DNA from: Bacillota bacterium
Lineage (GTDB): Bacteria > Bacillota > Clostridia > Christensenellales > Aristaeellaceae
Length of the DNA: 64,000 nucleotides
Reading direction: 5' to 3'
Assembly: GCA_023416585.1 (NCBI GenBank)
Contig: JAEZHM010000112.1
Location: 62,001 to 126,000 of the forward strand
Positions 50,299-58,173 of the stretch are shown piece after piece. Every line of letters begins with the position of its first letter. The stretch's first letter is position 1. The notes below the pieces were generated by a model, which saw nothing but the letters and a program-made list of their open reading frames with translations, was not told where the DNA came from and did not search any database. Position numbers and translations under genes: made by a program.

Positions 50299-51891
50299 TC
50301 ACTCACCCCATAACAACAGGTCAAAGGACGGATATTCATGCGTTCCACTGTCGTCCACTACCTGATACATGCCGGTGCAGCGGCCGTACATTTTCACCTG
50401 TGTATCCACGGTAAGGGTTGGTTCTTCCTTCGTCTTTACGACGATGATATCCCTGTAAACAGATTTGATCTGGCGGAAAGCCATATATACCAGCCAGTCT
50501 TCGCCTGATTTTTCGATCTTTATCACATAGGCGTTGTACCCCATGATCCGCCCGGTATACCCTTTGATCTTGTCGGTGAGGGTTGTATGGGCAGGCTTGA
50601 TTGCCTCGGCCTTTATCTTTGACTCTTGTTCGGTGCCGCTAAACGTACGGGTGCCGAAAAAAGAGTATTTCTGGCTCTTCAGGCCCTCTTTGGCAAACAC
50701 CATGTCAATGGAGTAGTTGCCTTCTTTTGATGTATCAATGGTGAAGGAGAACTTGCCGTTACTGCCCACCTTATCTTCAAGGGTTTTGCCGTTGACTGTG
50801 CACACCGCAAGCACGCCCTTATCGGTGGTGCCGGAGAGTGTAAGCTTGCTGGAGGTCAGTTCATCGGGGAACATTGAATCAAAGCTTACGGGCAGGAGCG
50901 TTTTGTCATAAGTAATATCAAATTGCAGATCATCAATATCCTCGTCGTTCACGGTGACGGTAAAGGCCATGGAATAGACGCCTTCCTGCGGCAGTATAAC
51001 CGGCAGAGAGAATTTGCCCGACCGGTCGGCGGTATCTTGTACAGAAACATATTCTGCGGTACCCATTCTGACAACAGATCCGGATATTACAGCGCCTGGC
51101 TCGCTGACGCCCTTTACAGTAAAGGAAGAACTGCTGGTCTGCCGGGGCGGTGCTGCTGTAATCTCGGTTTTGCCGGCGGTGCTTACGCTGGTTCCGGTTG
51201 CGGTTCCGGTTCCGGTTCCGGTTTCGGTTTCGGTTTCGGTTCCTGTGCCTGCGCCCGTGCCGGGCATGGGAAGCACGCTTGAAAAGCGCCATGTATCCAT
51301 GACATCGTTGAGAGCATTGTTATCTTTGGCGCTGATTTTACGGTCAAACACCTGATAATCCAGGGTAATGGTGTATCCGTTGCGGATGGTGCGCCTGGCA
51401 AAACCGCGGTGATCCACCTTGCCGCCGATGCGCTGCACGTATTTGAGCATCAGGAATCGGCCATACGCCGTAGTGTTTTTCCATTCGGCGCTGTCGTATG
51501 TAATGCCCAGCGCCTGGAAGGCTTCCCCGTCCAGATGTTCCCGGCGGTATTTGGCACGGGTGGTAACAGTTTGCTGATCAATATCAAAATAAGCCTGGGC
51601 ATCCACATCCTTAAGCGCGCTGATCTGAAGGCATGTATTTCCATCCTTACCCCAGGCCTGCAAAAGTATGCCTTCCGCTTGGAATTCCTGAAGCGCTATC
51701 TCCAGGGTGGTTCCCTTATTTTGCAAAAACTCCACATAGCTTTCCATGCTATCCGGCGTCAGGACGGTATAAGAATCGGGGATTTCAACCGTTGCGGATA
51801 TTGTGTCAAGCGTTACCGACTGGCACAGCCCCGGCAGCGCAGCCACAAAGCACAGACCAAGAACGATCAGGACAAAGGCGATTTTGCGCAT
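50299..51891 (-). CDS. Secreted protein with Ig-like domains and repeat linker
   Basis: A 530-residue exported protein of unknown function. The ATG at 51891 follows AAAGGATGG and starts a signal peptide (MRKIAFVLIVLGLCFVAA, cleavage near GLC). Residues 25-210 form an N-terminal domain shared with the gene at 51917-53467. A 40-residue Thr/Gly/Glu linker, encoded by a hexanucleotide repeat, follows. Two Ig-like beta domains cover about 245-410 (GVSEPGAVISGSV, LTLSGTTDKGVLAVCTVNGK). A C-terminal domain (KGYTGRIMGYNAYVI...DIIVVKTK) resembles an OB-like barrel. It lies 25 bases downstream of its paralogue in one operon. Ig-like modules suggest a surface or cell-wall role. Confidence 0.65.
   Translation of the reverse strand: MRKIAFVLIVLGLCFVAALPGLCQSVTLDTISATVEIPDSYTVLTPDSMESYVEFLQNKGTTLEIALQEFQAEGILLQAWGKDGNTCLQISALKDVDAQAYFDIDQQTVTTRAKYRREHLDGEAFQALGITYDSAEWKNTTAYGRFLMLKYVQRIGGKVDHRGFARRTIRNGYTITLDYQVFDRKISAKDNNALNDVMDTWRFSSVLPMPGTGAGTGTETETETGTGTGTATGTSVSTAGKTEITAAPPRQTSSSSFTVKGVSEPGAVISGSVVRMGTAEYVSVQDTADRSGKFSLPVILPQEGVYSMAFTVTVNDEDIDDLQFDITYDKTLLPVSFDSMFPDELTSSKLTLSGTTDKGVLAVCTVNGKTLEDKVGSNGKFSFTIDTSKEGNYSIDMVFAKEGLKSQKYSFFGTRTFSGTEQESKIKAEAIKPAHTTLTDKIKGYTGRIMGYNAYVIKIEKSGEDWLVYMAFRQIKSVYRDIIVVKTKEEPTLTVDTQVKMYGRCTGMYQVVDDSGTHEYPSFDLLLWGE
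51191..51244 (+). repeat. Hexanucleotide tandem repeat, nine units
   Basis: Nine copies of a six-base unit: GTTCCG, GTTGCG, three GTTCCG, three GTTTCG, then GTTCCT. On the minus strand they encode alternating Thr-Glu, Thr-Gly and Thr-Ala pairs in the linker. Because the unit is six bases, slippage changes linker length without changing the frame. Confidence 0.8.
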
Positions 51892-51916
51892 CCGAAACAC
51901 CATCCTTTATGGATCA

Positions 51917-53467
51917 TTACTCATTGGGCAAAAGCCAGTTTAGCATTGCTTCCGGAATGGACACCTTGCCGCCGGCAAGCGTTACTTCCCGCATGGCTCC
52001 GGTCATCGTGCAGAGCATAACAGCCTGCTGATTCAACTCCAGGCCGTAGAGGTCTTTGCACAGCACCGCAACAGGTTTCGCGTTTCCTTCTGTTGAGATG
52101 ACTGCCAGGGGTTGGCCGCCCTCCCCGGAAAGAGACAGGATTTGACCTTCATATTTAACCTGGGAATCCTTGTAGGATGCCGGCTTTGCGGTCAGCTTGT
52201 CATAGCTTATACGCCTGAGATTCTTTTGAAAGGCATCCTGCTCGTCCAAATCGCTCTTGATCCGAACGACTGTAAGCTTTTCCTCACCTTTCAGGTACCC
52301 CGTAAGAGAAGCGCGGATGGTGAATGTGTTTTCTCCCAGCCGGTCAAGGCCGACTTCACATGTAAAGCTGCCATCCTCAGATATGTCCGCATCATAGGCT
52401 TTTGTGCGGTAAAGAACCTGCACGGTACTGCCGGGCAGAACAGCGCCAGTGATGACGGTACGGTTTCCCGCTACCCCCTGCGTCATGGGCGTTACGATCA
52501 GCGGTGCTTTTTCCTGCTCCAGCCTCACAGCGAAAGCTACGACGCCATATCCTTTCTCGCCGATGGCATAAATGGTTACCACGTTCTTTCCGCCTTTGGT
52601 CAGTTCGCGGATCAAACACGTGAAGCGCCCTTCGCTGTCGGAGGTGAACCGTTCATATCCCTGGCCGTTGACATAATACCGCATCGGCGTATTGGGCTGT
52701 GTAACACCCGTGACCGTTAGTTTGGCTGTTTTGGAAACGGAAGGAACATAATCCAATGTCAAAGCCGTCTCATCCCGCTGCACCTTGACTTCGGCGGGAG
52801 CAGGCGTGGGCGTGGGCTGTATGTTCAGCGTGGCCTGCGGTACCTGGGTAACGAAAGGCGCGGGCGTATGCTGCGCACCCAGGAACAGCATGGAAGCCGC
52901 CACCGTATTCAGAGCCGCTTCATCCGCCTGCGTGGGCTCCCTGCCGATGATATCGGAGGAGACGGTATAGACCTTACCGTAGCGCACCGTGGCATAGGCG
53001 ATTGTCTGCACGGACAGCGATTGCATGGAGGCATTGCCACGAAATACCGCGAACTCGGGCAGTTCCTCGCTCCACGCGCCGTGTGCAAACCCGCCTGACC
53101 TTGCCAATTTCAGAAGGAAGTCTTCCTTCTGTTCCGTAGTCATGGAGTAGGCATCCTGCGCGCTGAATTCTTCTGGAAGGGGTTTGGTCTGAACCCTAAT
53201 CTGCCCACCCTCTGTTGTATAGGCCTCCAATAATGTTCCGGTATCTTGAAAGCTCACGGCCAGGGCTTCCGAAGTTGTGCCCAGCGTCTTGATTTCCTGC
53301 TCATGGTCTTTCAGATTGGATAGCGTCAATACCTGCCAGTCGCCGGGTAGATATAGCCGCAGCCCCGCCTCTGAAAAAGAGTAGGAGGCGGTTTCACCCA
53401 GTGCCGTGCTTATTGGGAGCAGGCACATTAAAAGCAGAAACAGCCACAGCCAGCTTGTCCGACGCAT
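51917..53467 (-). CDS. Secreted Ig-like protein, paralogue of the next gene
   Basis: A 516-residue exported protein of unknown function, first gene of the pair. A signal peptide (SWLWLFLLLMCLLPISTA, cleavage near ALG) is followed by an N-terminal domain (LRLYLPGDWQVLTL, GTLLEAYTTEGGQIRVQTKP), a Pro-rich linker (NIQPTPTPAPAEVKVQRDE near 215-233) and two Ig-like domains (LTVTGVTQPNTPMRYYVNGQ, TVITGAVLPGSTVQVLYR). The C-terminal barrel has YEGQILSLSGEGGQP. It shares this layout with the protein at 50299-51891, including the tail, which shows an old duplication. It starts at ATG 53467 after a GATGGGGG site. Confidence 0.65.
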   Translation of the reverse strand: MRRTSWLWLFLLLMCLLPISTALGETASYSFSEAGLRLYLPGDWQVLTLSNLKDHEQEIKTLGTTSEALAVSFQDTGTLLEAYTTEGGQIRVQTKPLPEEFSAQDAYSMTTEQKEDFLLKLARSGGFAHGAWSEELPEFAVFRGNASMQSLSVQTIAYATVRYGKVYTVSSDIIGREPTQADEAALNTVAASMLFLGAQHTPAPFVTQVPQATLNIQPTPTPAPAEVKVQRDETALTLDYVPSVSKTAKLTVTGVTQPNTPMRYYVNGQGYERFTSDSEGRFTCLIRELTKGGKNVVTIYAIGEKGYGVVAFAVRLEQEKAPLIVTPMTQGVAGNRTVITGAVLPGSTVQVLYRTKAYDADISEDGSFTCEVGLDRLGENTFTIRASLTGYLKGEEKLTVVRIKSDLDEQDAFQKNLRRISYDKLTAKPASYKDSQVKYEGQILSLSGEGGQPLAVISTEGNAKPVAVLCKDLYGLELNQQAVMLCTMTGAMREVTLAGGKVSIPEAMLNWLLPNE

Positions 53468-53527
53468 TGATAAGCCCCCATCCGGCCCGGCAAGATATTT
53501 AGCCGGTACCTGATTTCATATGTATGC

Positions 53528-53556
53528 ATTTTACCATATTGCGAATGCTGACGCAA
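53528..53556 (-). promoter_or_regulatory. Promoter of the secreted Ig-like pair
   Basis: On the minus strand TTGCGT (53551-53556), 17 bases, TAAAAT (53528-53533), with a leader of about 55 bases. Confidence 0.6.
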
Positions 53557-53628
53557 GGAAACGGCTGTAAACATTTGTGTTTTTAAAGGAAAGGCCTTGT
53601 CTTATGACTGCATGTATATTTCATCAGA

Positions 53629-53652
53629 TGATGGGCCATATTAGGCCCATCA
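53629..53652 (+). promoter_or_regulatory. Inverted repeat in the leader of the M15 peptidase gene
   Basis: TGATGGGCC (53629-53637) pairs with GGCCCATCA (53644-53652) around six bases, 23 bases before the ATG at 53676. It could be an operator or a translation-control hairpin; no T-tract follows. Confidence 0.35.
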
Positions 53653-53675
53653 CGAAGGAAAGGGAGGAGGGGATT

Positions 53676-54716
53676 ATGCTTTACTTAAGGCAGGCCAGGC
53701 CATACAGGAAAAAGCACACGAACCTGGCAGTCTTAATGGTTAGCGCCATTTTTCTGGCAGGCGCGTTGTTCACGGCCTTTTATCGTCATCCTGCAGACCG
53801 GGAAACAACGGCGGCTGTACAGGAAAATGACCCGCACCCTGTCGTTTTGGCCGATATACCGATTACCCTGCCCGATTCCATTCAAAAAGGTTTGCCCGCC
53901 GGATTTAGCCTTAAGAAAGTTGTGCCGACGGAAGCGGAGCTTTGGGCGGGAAAAATGTTTTTGATCGACGAAGACCATCCTGTTCCTGAAAGAGCTGCTC
54001 CACCGAATACATTGAGCATAGCAGCGGAGGGGGAAGGTCAAATCGCCGTGCGCACACCGCGTCCCAACACCGATCTGGAAGTAATCAACGCGTTGAAAAA
54101 TATGTTTTCAATGGCCCGGTCTCAAGGTGTAAAAAGCTGGCTTGTGTGGGAAGGATCGCGCTCCTATGGCCAGCAGTTGGAACTGCAGCTGGAACGGCTG
54201 AAACAGCATGCCCAAACGATGATGCTTACGGAAGCAGCGAAACTGGCCGCCAAGGAGGTGCCCGCCCCAGGTTATAGCGAGCACCAATTGCCTTTTGTGG
54301 TGGACATCCGCCTAGCGGCAGGATGGAATGCAGTGCCGGCGAATGCGCCATTGAGTGAGTCGGCCGACGGGAAGCTTCTTTTGGACAGCGCCTGGAAATA
54401 CGGCTTCATTCTCCGATATGGCACAAAAACAGCCCCGCCCTATGAGGACGAGGCATATCATTTTCGTTATGTAGGCGTAGCGCACAGCATCATCATGCAT
54501 GCGCTTAATGTGGACTTTCCAAGGTATCTGGCGTTTTTAAGAGAGGAAGGAGCAGTCACTTATTACGAAGGTGGAGTGCCCCGCTATGCCGTTTTTTGCA
54601 AACAGGCAGAAGGCGGGCTTTCCTTCTCCATTCCAGAGGGCTGTCTTTGGGAAGCTTCCATGGATAATACGGGATATGCTGTGTTAGCCGTAACCTTCCC
54701 CAAAACGGAGGAATGA
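53676..54716 (+). CDS. M15 family D-alanyl-D-alanine carboxypeptidase (VanY-like)
   Basis: A membrane-anchored peptidase, 346 aa, that probably trims the D-Ala-D-Ala end of peptidoglycan stems. The ATG at 53676 follows GGAGGAGGGG; the upstream ATG lacks a good site. A membrane segment covers about 18-36 (LAVLMVSAIFLAGALFTAFY). The catalytic domain has SRSYGQQLELQ near 165, the zinc motif SEHQLPFVVDI near 200-212 (His and Asp ligands), and YEDEAYHFRYVG near 265-276, with the Glu and third His ligand. The LPF after SEHQ replaces the usual TGL, but the ligands are kept. It is convergent with a signal peptidase gene. Confidence 0.82.
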   Translation: MLYLRQARPYRKKHTNLAVLMVSAIFLAGALFTAFYRHPADRETTAAVQENDPHPVVLADIPITLPDSIQKGLPAGFSLKKVVPTEAELWAGKMFLIDEDHPVPERAAPPNTLSIAAEGEGQIAVRTPRPNTDLEVINALKNMFSMARSQGVKSWLVWEGSRSYGQQLELQLERLKQHAQTMMLTEAAKLAAKEVPAPGYSEHQLPFVVDIRLAAGWNAVPANAPLSESADGKLLLDSAWKYGFILRYGTKTAPPYEDEAYHFRYVGVAHSIIMHALNVDFPRYLAFLREEGAVTYYEGGVPRYAVFCKQAEGGLSFSIPEGCLWEASMDNTGYAVLAVTFPKTEE

Positions 54717-54720
54717 TTCA

Positions 54721-55323
54721 TTATATTACGGAGCGGGCGCTTCCAAAGGGGAAGAACACAAACCGTACATGACCCACGATCTGGCTGCGGTGAAGCGTGC
54801 CCACATACCGGCTGTCGTTGCTGTTGTCACGGTTGTCACCCAGCACGAAGAAATCGTCGTCTCTTAAAGTGAGCGGCGCCATGGAATTATCTTTGTCATT
54901 CCGGCTGGGAGTCAGATATGGTTCAACCACCGCCTGGCCGTTCACATACACCGTGTTTACGCCTGTTTTCTTGTCATACTTGATTTCCACGGTATCGCCA
55001 GGTAATGCGACAAGGCGCTTTACAAAATATTCAGTACGGTCAGGATAACGGCAAATGATCACATCCTGCCGGGAGGGCATTCCCAATATATATTCGGGCT
55101 TTGTGACAAACATAAGCTCTCCATTTTGGAGCGTGTCCGTCATGCTTTCCCCGTCCACCCGGATGGGCTCGAATAAAAAGGTGCGTACCAATAAAGCGAT
55201 GGTTACAGCGGCGGCAAGGGTCAGCACCCAGCTTAAGATTTCCTTGCGAACCCGCTTTTGCTTTGCTTTTCTGTTCGTAGGCTGGGTGCCGGGAGATATA
55301 TTGTTCTGGGGAAGAACACTCAT
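54721..55323 (-). CDS. Type I signal peptidase (first of three)
   Basis: Removes signal peptides from exported proteins at the outer face of the membrane. The 200-residue protein has one N-terminal membrane segment (about 31-50). Its catalytic Ser60 is in RVDGESMTDT and Lys102 is in YFVKRLVALPGD. The C-terminal box is FVLGDNRDNSNDSR. AAGGAGG precedes the ATG by eight bases. It lies downstream of the sigma factor and small membrane protein on the same strand, 31 bases after the latter, so it may be controlled with them. Confidence 0.92.
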   Translation of the reverse strand: MSVLPQNNISPGTQPTNRKAKQKRVRKEILSWVLTLAAAVTIALLVRTFLFEPIRVDGESMTDTLQNGELMFVTKPEYILGMPSRQDVIICRYPDRTEYFVKRLVALPGDTVEIKYDKKTGVNTVYVNGQAVVEPYLTPSRNDKDNSMAPLTLRDDDFFVLGDNRDNSNDSRYVGTLHRSQIVGHVRFVFFPFGSARSVI

Positions 55324-55354
55324 GGGAAAGGCCTCCTTTTGTGGATTTTAAGAT

Positions 55355-55576
55355 TTACCAGGCAAGCCGGGCAAGAATTGTATATGCCTCCTCGCCTGCT
55401 GAAACCATGGGGAGCATGCATAGGGCAAGCGTGCAGGCCAGTGCGATAATAGGCCTTACATATTTGCGGCCATCCGCTTCGGGGCTTATAAGGAGAAGCC
55501 TGGCAGCTTCCATAAGGCGTGTTTTCTCTTCAACCGAAGCCCAAACAGCGGAAAGATGGTCTTTTTCGTAACTCAT
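55355..55576 (-). CDS. Small membrane protein paired with the ECF sigma factor
   Basis: I do not recognise the family. The 73-residue protein starts at ATG 55576, whose first bases overlap the sigma factor stop (ATGA), with AAGGAGGA six bases ahead. It has a cytoplasmic N-terminal half (SYEKDHLSAVWASVEEKTRL) and one membrane segment near 45-62 (RPIIALACTLALCMLPMVSA). Position and topology suggest a very short anti-sigma factor, though the usual ZAS domain with its His and Cys residues is absent. A regulator or sensor of the signal peptidase downstream is another possibility. Confidence 0.6.
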   Translation of the reverse strand: MSYEKDHLSAVWASVEEKTRLMEAARLLLISPEADGRKYVRPIIALACTLALCMLPMVSAGEEAYTILARLAW

Positions 55577-56106
55577 TTCCAATCCTCCTTTGCTTTTTTA
55601 AGCTTCTTTCGTATGCGGTGAAGGCCGATCTTCACCTGGGGAATGCTCTTGTGAAGCGCTTTGGCGATCTGCTGGTAATCCATGCCGCCGACAGCAAAAA
55701 GCAGAAGCATTTCACGCTGCTCTTCGTCAAGATCATTCAGGGCTTGATGAATGCCCGTGTATATTTCACGGCGGATGCACAGGCTTTCCGGCGTTTCGCC
55801 ACCCGTTTCTTCCGGCAGAATGTCAAAGGGCACCGGTTGATGCTTTGATCTGCGCAGCATATCGATGCTTTTGTGGCGGACAAGCGTGCTCAAGAAGGTC
55901 ACGAAGGAAAAATCGGGCCTGTAGGCGTTTCTATGGAGGTACAGATCCGCAAAGCATTCCTGAACCACATCCTCGGCAAGGTGCACATCCCTGACAAGGC
56001 TTGATGCCTGGCGCAATGCTCCTTCCCGGTGGCGGAGTACAAGCGTTTCAAACGCCTGCTGGTCGCCGTTCTTCACGCGCTGCATGAGGGCGTTGTCGTC
56101 CTGCAA
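55573..56106 (-). CDS. ECF-type RNA polymerase sigma factor
   Basis: A 177-residue extracytoplasmic-function sigma factor. Region 2 covers about 10-75 (AFETLVLRHREGALRQASS, AEDVVQECFADLYLH, the -10 binding part) and region 4 about 110-165 (LDEEQREMLLLFAVGGMDYQ, IAKALHKSIPQVKIGLHRI, the -35 binding helix-turn-helix). Regions 1 and 3 are missing, as in all ECF factors. The gene has its own promoter and is coupled to the 73-residue membrane protein. The regulon is probably the cell envelope, judging by the neighbours. Confidence 0.9.
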   Translation of the reverse strand: MQDDNALMQRVKNGDQQAFETLVLRHREGALRQASSLVRDVHLAEDVVQECFADLYLHRNAYRPDFSFVTFLSTLVRHKSIDMLRRSKHQPVPFDILPEETGGETPESLCIRREIYTGIHQALNDLDEEQREMLLLFAVGGMDYQQIAKALHKSIPQVKIGLHRIRKKLKKAKEDWK

Positions 56107-56139
56107 ACCGGTCCCTCCCTCCGCCGCGCCCGCGTGTAC

Positions 56140-56174
56140 ATTATATTACTCGCAGGCGAAAGTAAAAAGTTACA
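56140..56174 (-). promoter_or_regulatory. Promoter region of the ECF sigma gene
   Basis: On the minus strand TTTTTA (56163-56168), 17 bases, TATAAT (56140-56145). Directly upstream is TGTAAC (56169-56174), similar to the -35 box used by some ECF sigma factors, so self-activation is possible. Confidence 0.5.
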
Positions 56175-56293
56175 CCATGAAGCGACAAATTTGTATGGAA
56201 AATAATGAATATGCTTTATGCTGACGTTTAAATGCTAAAACCATTAGAATATGGAACACCGGCCAAGCGAAAAGCCATAAGCAAAAGAGCAAA

Positions 56294-56323
56294 ATCGAGA
56301 AAATGATTCATCATTTTCTCGAT
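56294..56323 (-). terminator. Terminator of the signal peptidase pair (recurring palindrome)
   Basis: A perfect 13-bp stem, ATCGAGAAAATGA (56294-56306) with TCATTTTCTCGAT (56311-56323), and a 4-base loop. On the minus strand it is followed by TTTGCTCTTTTG. It is the same core as the hairpin at 10012. Confidence 0.75.
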
Positions 56324-56353
56324 GTTTTATCTTGGGTGCAATGCGATTCCTGC

Positions 56354-56971
56354 TTAATCATGCCCTGTAGGAATCGTGCGTATTTTGTTCAGGGGATAGA
56401 TCACCAGCCGCACGCGGCCCAGTATGGCATCCCGCTTGATCGGCCCGATGATGTGGCTGTCGGTGCTGTGGATGCGGTTGTCCCCCAAAACGAAGTATTC
56501 ATCCACTTTGAGTGTGACTGGGCCGAAGTTGTAGTCGGCAGGGTAGGTGATGTAATCTTCCGTAAGCGCTGTGCCGTTCACCAGCACCACATCTTTTTTG
56601 ACCTCTACCGTGTCTCCCGGGATGCCCACCACCCGTTTCACGTATGTGTCTTCACGGTCAGGATAACGGCATATCACCACATCCAGCCTTTGGGGCTCCT
56701 CGCGCCAATAGTCGGCCTTTGACACCAGTATGAACTCGTTATGGGTCAGTGTCTGGCTCATGCTCTGGCCATCTACCCGGAGGGGCTTAAGCACAAAGAA
56801 CTGGATTAGCGCAGCGACAATGATAGCGGCAGCAAAAACGGCCACCCAGGATAGTATTTCGCGGATGGCCTTTTTTGTTTCCACGGCAGGATCGGTTTGC
56901 GTCTCGGGATAAGGCAGGAGTGGAAGCGAGTCGGAATGCTTCGATTTCTCGCTGTCGTTTCGCTTGAGCAC
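56354..56971 (-). CDS. Type I signal peptidase (second of three)
   Basis: A 205-residue signal peptidase. One membrane segment lies at about 41-60 (SWVAVFAAAIIVAALIQFFV). Catalytic Ser70 is in RVDGQSMSQT and Lys112 is in TYVKRVVGIPGD. The last box, FVLGDNRIHSTDSH, differs from the other two copies, where the same place reads NRDNSNDSR. GTG is the start after GGGGGG. It follows the third copy by 39 bases in one unit and ends before the terminator at 56294. It may serve a different set of preproteins. Confidence 0.92.
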   Translation of the reverse strand: MLKRNDSEKSKHSDSLPLLPYPETQTDPAVETKKAIREILSWVAVFAAAIIVAALIQFFVLKPLRVDGQSMSQTLTHNEFILVSKADYWREEPQRLDVVICRYPDREDTYVKRVVGIPGDTVEVKKDVVLVNGTALTEDYITYPADYNFGPVTLKVDEYFVLGDNRIHSTDSHIIGPIKRDAILGRVRLVIYPLNKIRTIPTGHD

Positions 56972-57010
56972 TTTTGCCCCCCCTTCACGCCTACGCTTAA
57001 GGACAAACGC

Positions 57011-57640
57011 TTACTTTATGCTGCGGATTTCATTGAACGGGAAAAAGACAAACCGTACGTGGCCGATGATCTCGTTTCGGGAGATAGGTCCTACAGTTGG
57101 ATAACGGCTGTCGTTGCTGTTGTCCCGGTTGTCACCCATAACAAAGTATTCGTCCTGCCCAAGGGTCAAAGGCGGCATGGCGTTGTTGCTGTTGTTCCGC
57201 TCCGGTGTAAGAAAGGGCTCATCCTGCGCTTCCCCATTCACATACACGGTATTGGTGCCATTTTGGCGGTCATATTTGATCTCCACCGTATCCCCGGGAA
57301 GGGCGATAAGACGTTTGACAAAGTACTGGTTGTTGCGGCCGGGGTACTTGCAGATGATCACATCCTGGCGGGAAGGCGAACCCAAATAATATTCGGGCTT
57401 CGTGACAAAAACCAGTTCCTTGTCCAACAGCGTATCAGTCATGCTCTCCCCATCCACGCGGATGGGCTCAAACAGGAAGGTACGGATCAAAAATGCGGCA
57501 ACCACCGCCGTTACAATGGTCAGAATCCAGCTTATTATTTCCTTTTTCGCATCCTTTTTCGGCTTCGCTTTCAGGCTTGCCTGGCTGTCGGTTTCAGGCT
57601 TTTCTTCAGGCATGGCTTCCTTTTCGGGTTCGGTACTCAT
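57011..57640 (-). CDS. Type I signal peptidase (third of three)
   Basis: A 209-residue signal peptidase. The N-terminal cytoplasmic tail is charged (EKEAMPEEKPETDSQASLKA), followed by a membrane segment at about 37-55. Catalytic Ser66 is in RVDGESMTDT and Lys109 is in YFVKRLIALPGD, with the last box VMGDNRDNSNDSR. It is closer to the copy at 54721 than to the copy at 56354, so the duplications are of different age. AAAGGAGG lies 12 bases before the ATG, a long spacing. It follows the DUF951 gene by 96 bases. Confidence 0.92.
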   Translation of the reverse strand: MSTEPEKEAMPEEKPETDSQASLKAKPKKDAKKEIISWILTIVTAVVAAFLIRTFLFEPIRVDGESMTDTLLDKELVFVTKPEYYLGSPSRQDVIICKYPGRNNQYFVKRLIALPGDTVEIKYDRQNGTNTVYVNGEAQDEPFLTPERNNSNNAMPPLTLGQDEYFVMGDNRDNSNDSRYPTVGPISRNEIIGHVRFVFFPFNEIRSIK

Positions 57641-57736
57641 GAGGGGTAGTGGCCTCCTTTGTGCGCTTTAAGAGTATATGTTTCGCTTGTTTCCCAAACC
57701 TAGAAAACGGCCTTCCAGTCCCGGAAGACAGGCAGG

Positions 57737-57946
57737 TCATTCTGGTTGCACTGGGCCGGCAGGGCCTGGGGATAACACCTTCTTGCGGCGTTTCAAGAAA
57801 ACGGTCCGGTCCATCATCACGATGCGCCCACATTTAAGACACTTGATCTTGATGTCGGCTCCCGTGCGGATGACGGTCCATTCATCGCTGCCGCAGGGAT
57901 GCGTTTTGCGCGTCTGGATACGGTCGCCCAGCCGGATATCCTCCAT
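57737..57946 (-). CDS. DUF951 protein
   Basis: A 69-residue protein of the DUF951 family, widespread in Firmicutes. The family pattern is clear: VRxGDxVxxKKPHPCG, here IRLGDRIQTRKTHPCG near 4-19, then W.VIRTGADIKIKCLKCGR. The Cys residues may bind zinc and the fold may be an OB-like RNA-binding fold. The ATG at 57946 follows GGAGG. It is the first gene of a unit with two signal peptidases. Confidence 0.85.
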   Translation of the reverse strand: MEDIRLGDRIQTRKTHPCGSDEWTVIRTGADIKIKCLKCGRIVMMDRTVFLKRRKKVLSPGPAGPVQPE

Positions 57947-57963
57947 TCGCCTGACCTCCAGCA

Positions 57964-57979
57964 AATAGTTGCAACTATT
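57964..57979. promoter_or_regulatory. Perfect 16-bp palindrome over the DUF951 -10 box
   Basis: AATAGTTGCAACTATT is a perfect palindrome that begins where the -10 box (57977-57982) ends, covering the expected transcription start. MarR-type repressors bind sites of this kind (TTGC...GCAA). No MarR gene is in the window. Confidence 0.5.
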
Positions 57980-58005
57980 ATAATCCATCGCTAAGTAAGT
58001 TTCAA
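57977..58005 (-). promoter_or_regulatory. Promoter of DUF951-signal peptidase unit
   Basis: On the minus strand TTGAAA (58000-58005), 17 bases, TATAAT (57977-57982): a strong sigma-A promoter. Confidence 0.75.
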
Positions 58006-58118
58006 CACCCATCAGCTGGCAAAATACGCACAATGTTCCTGCGATTCTGAAGGCAGGCAATTTGTATTTGGGAGAATGGACTGCCTAGCTTTTTACTAAA
58101 AGCAAGAAAATGGCGTCC

Positions 58119-58147
58119 TTGACCGTTTTTATGCTATACTGTATAGG
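58119..58147 (+). promoter_or_regulatory. Promoter of the FHA-FtsW-PBP operon
   Basis: TTGACC (58119-58124), 17 bases, TATAGG (58142-58147). A second -10-like TATACT lies a few bases earlier. The leader is about 20 bases. Confidence 0.5.
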
Positions 58148-58173
58148 AATAAACAAGCTAAGGCGGTGGTGTC

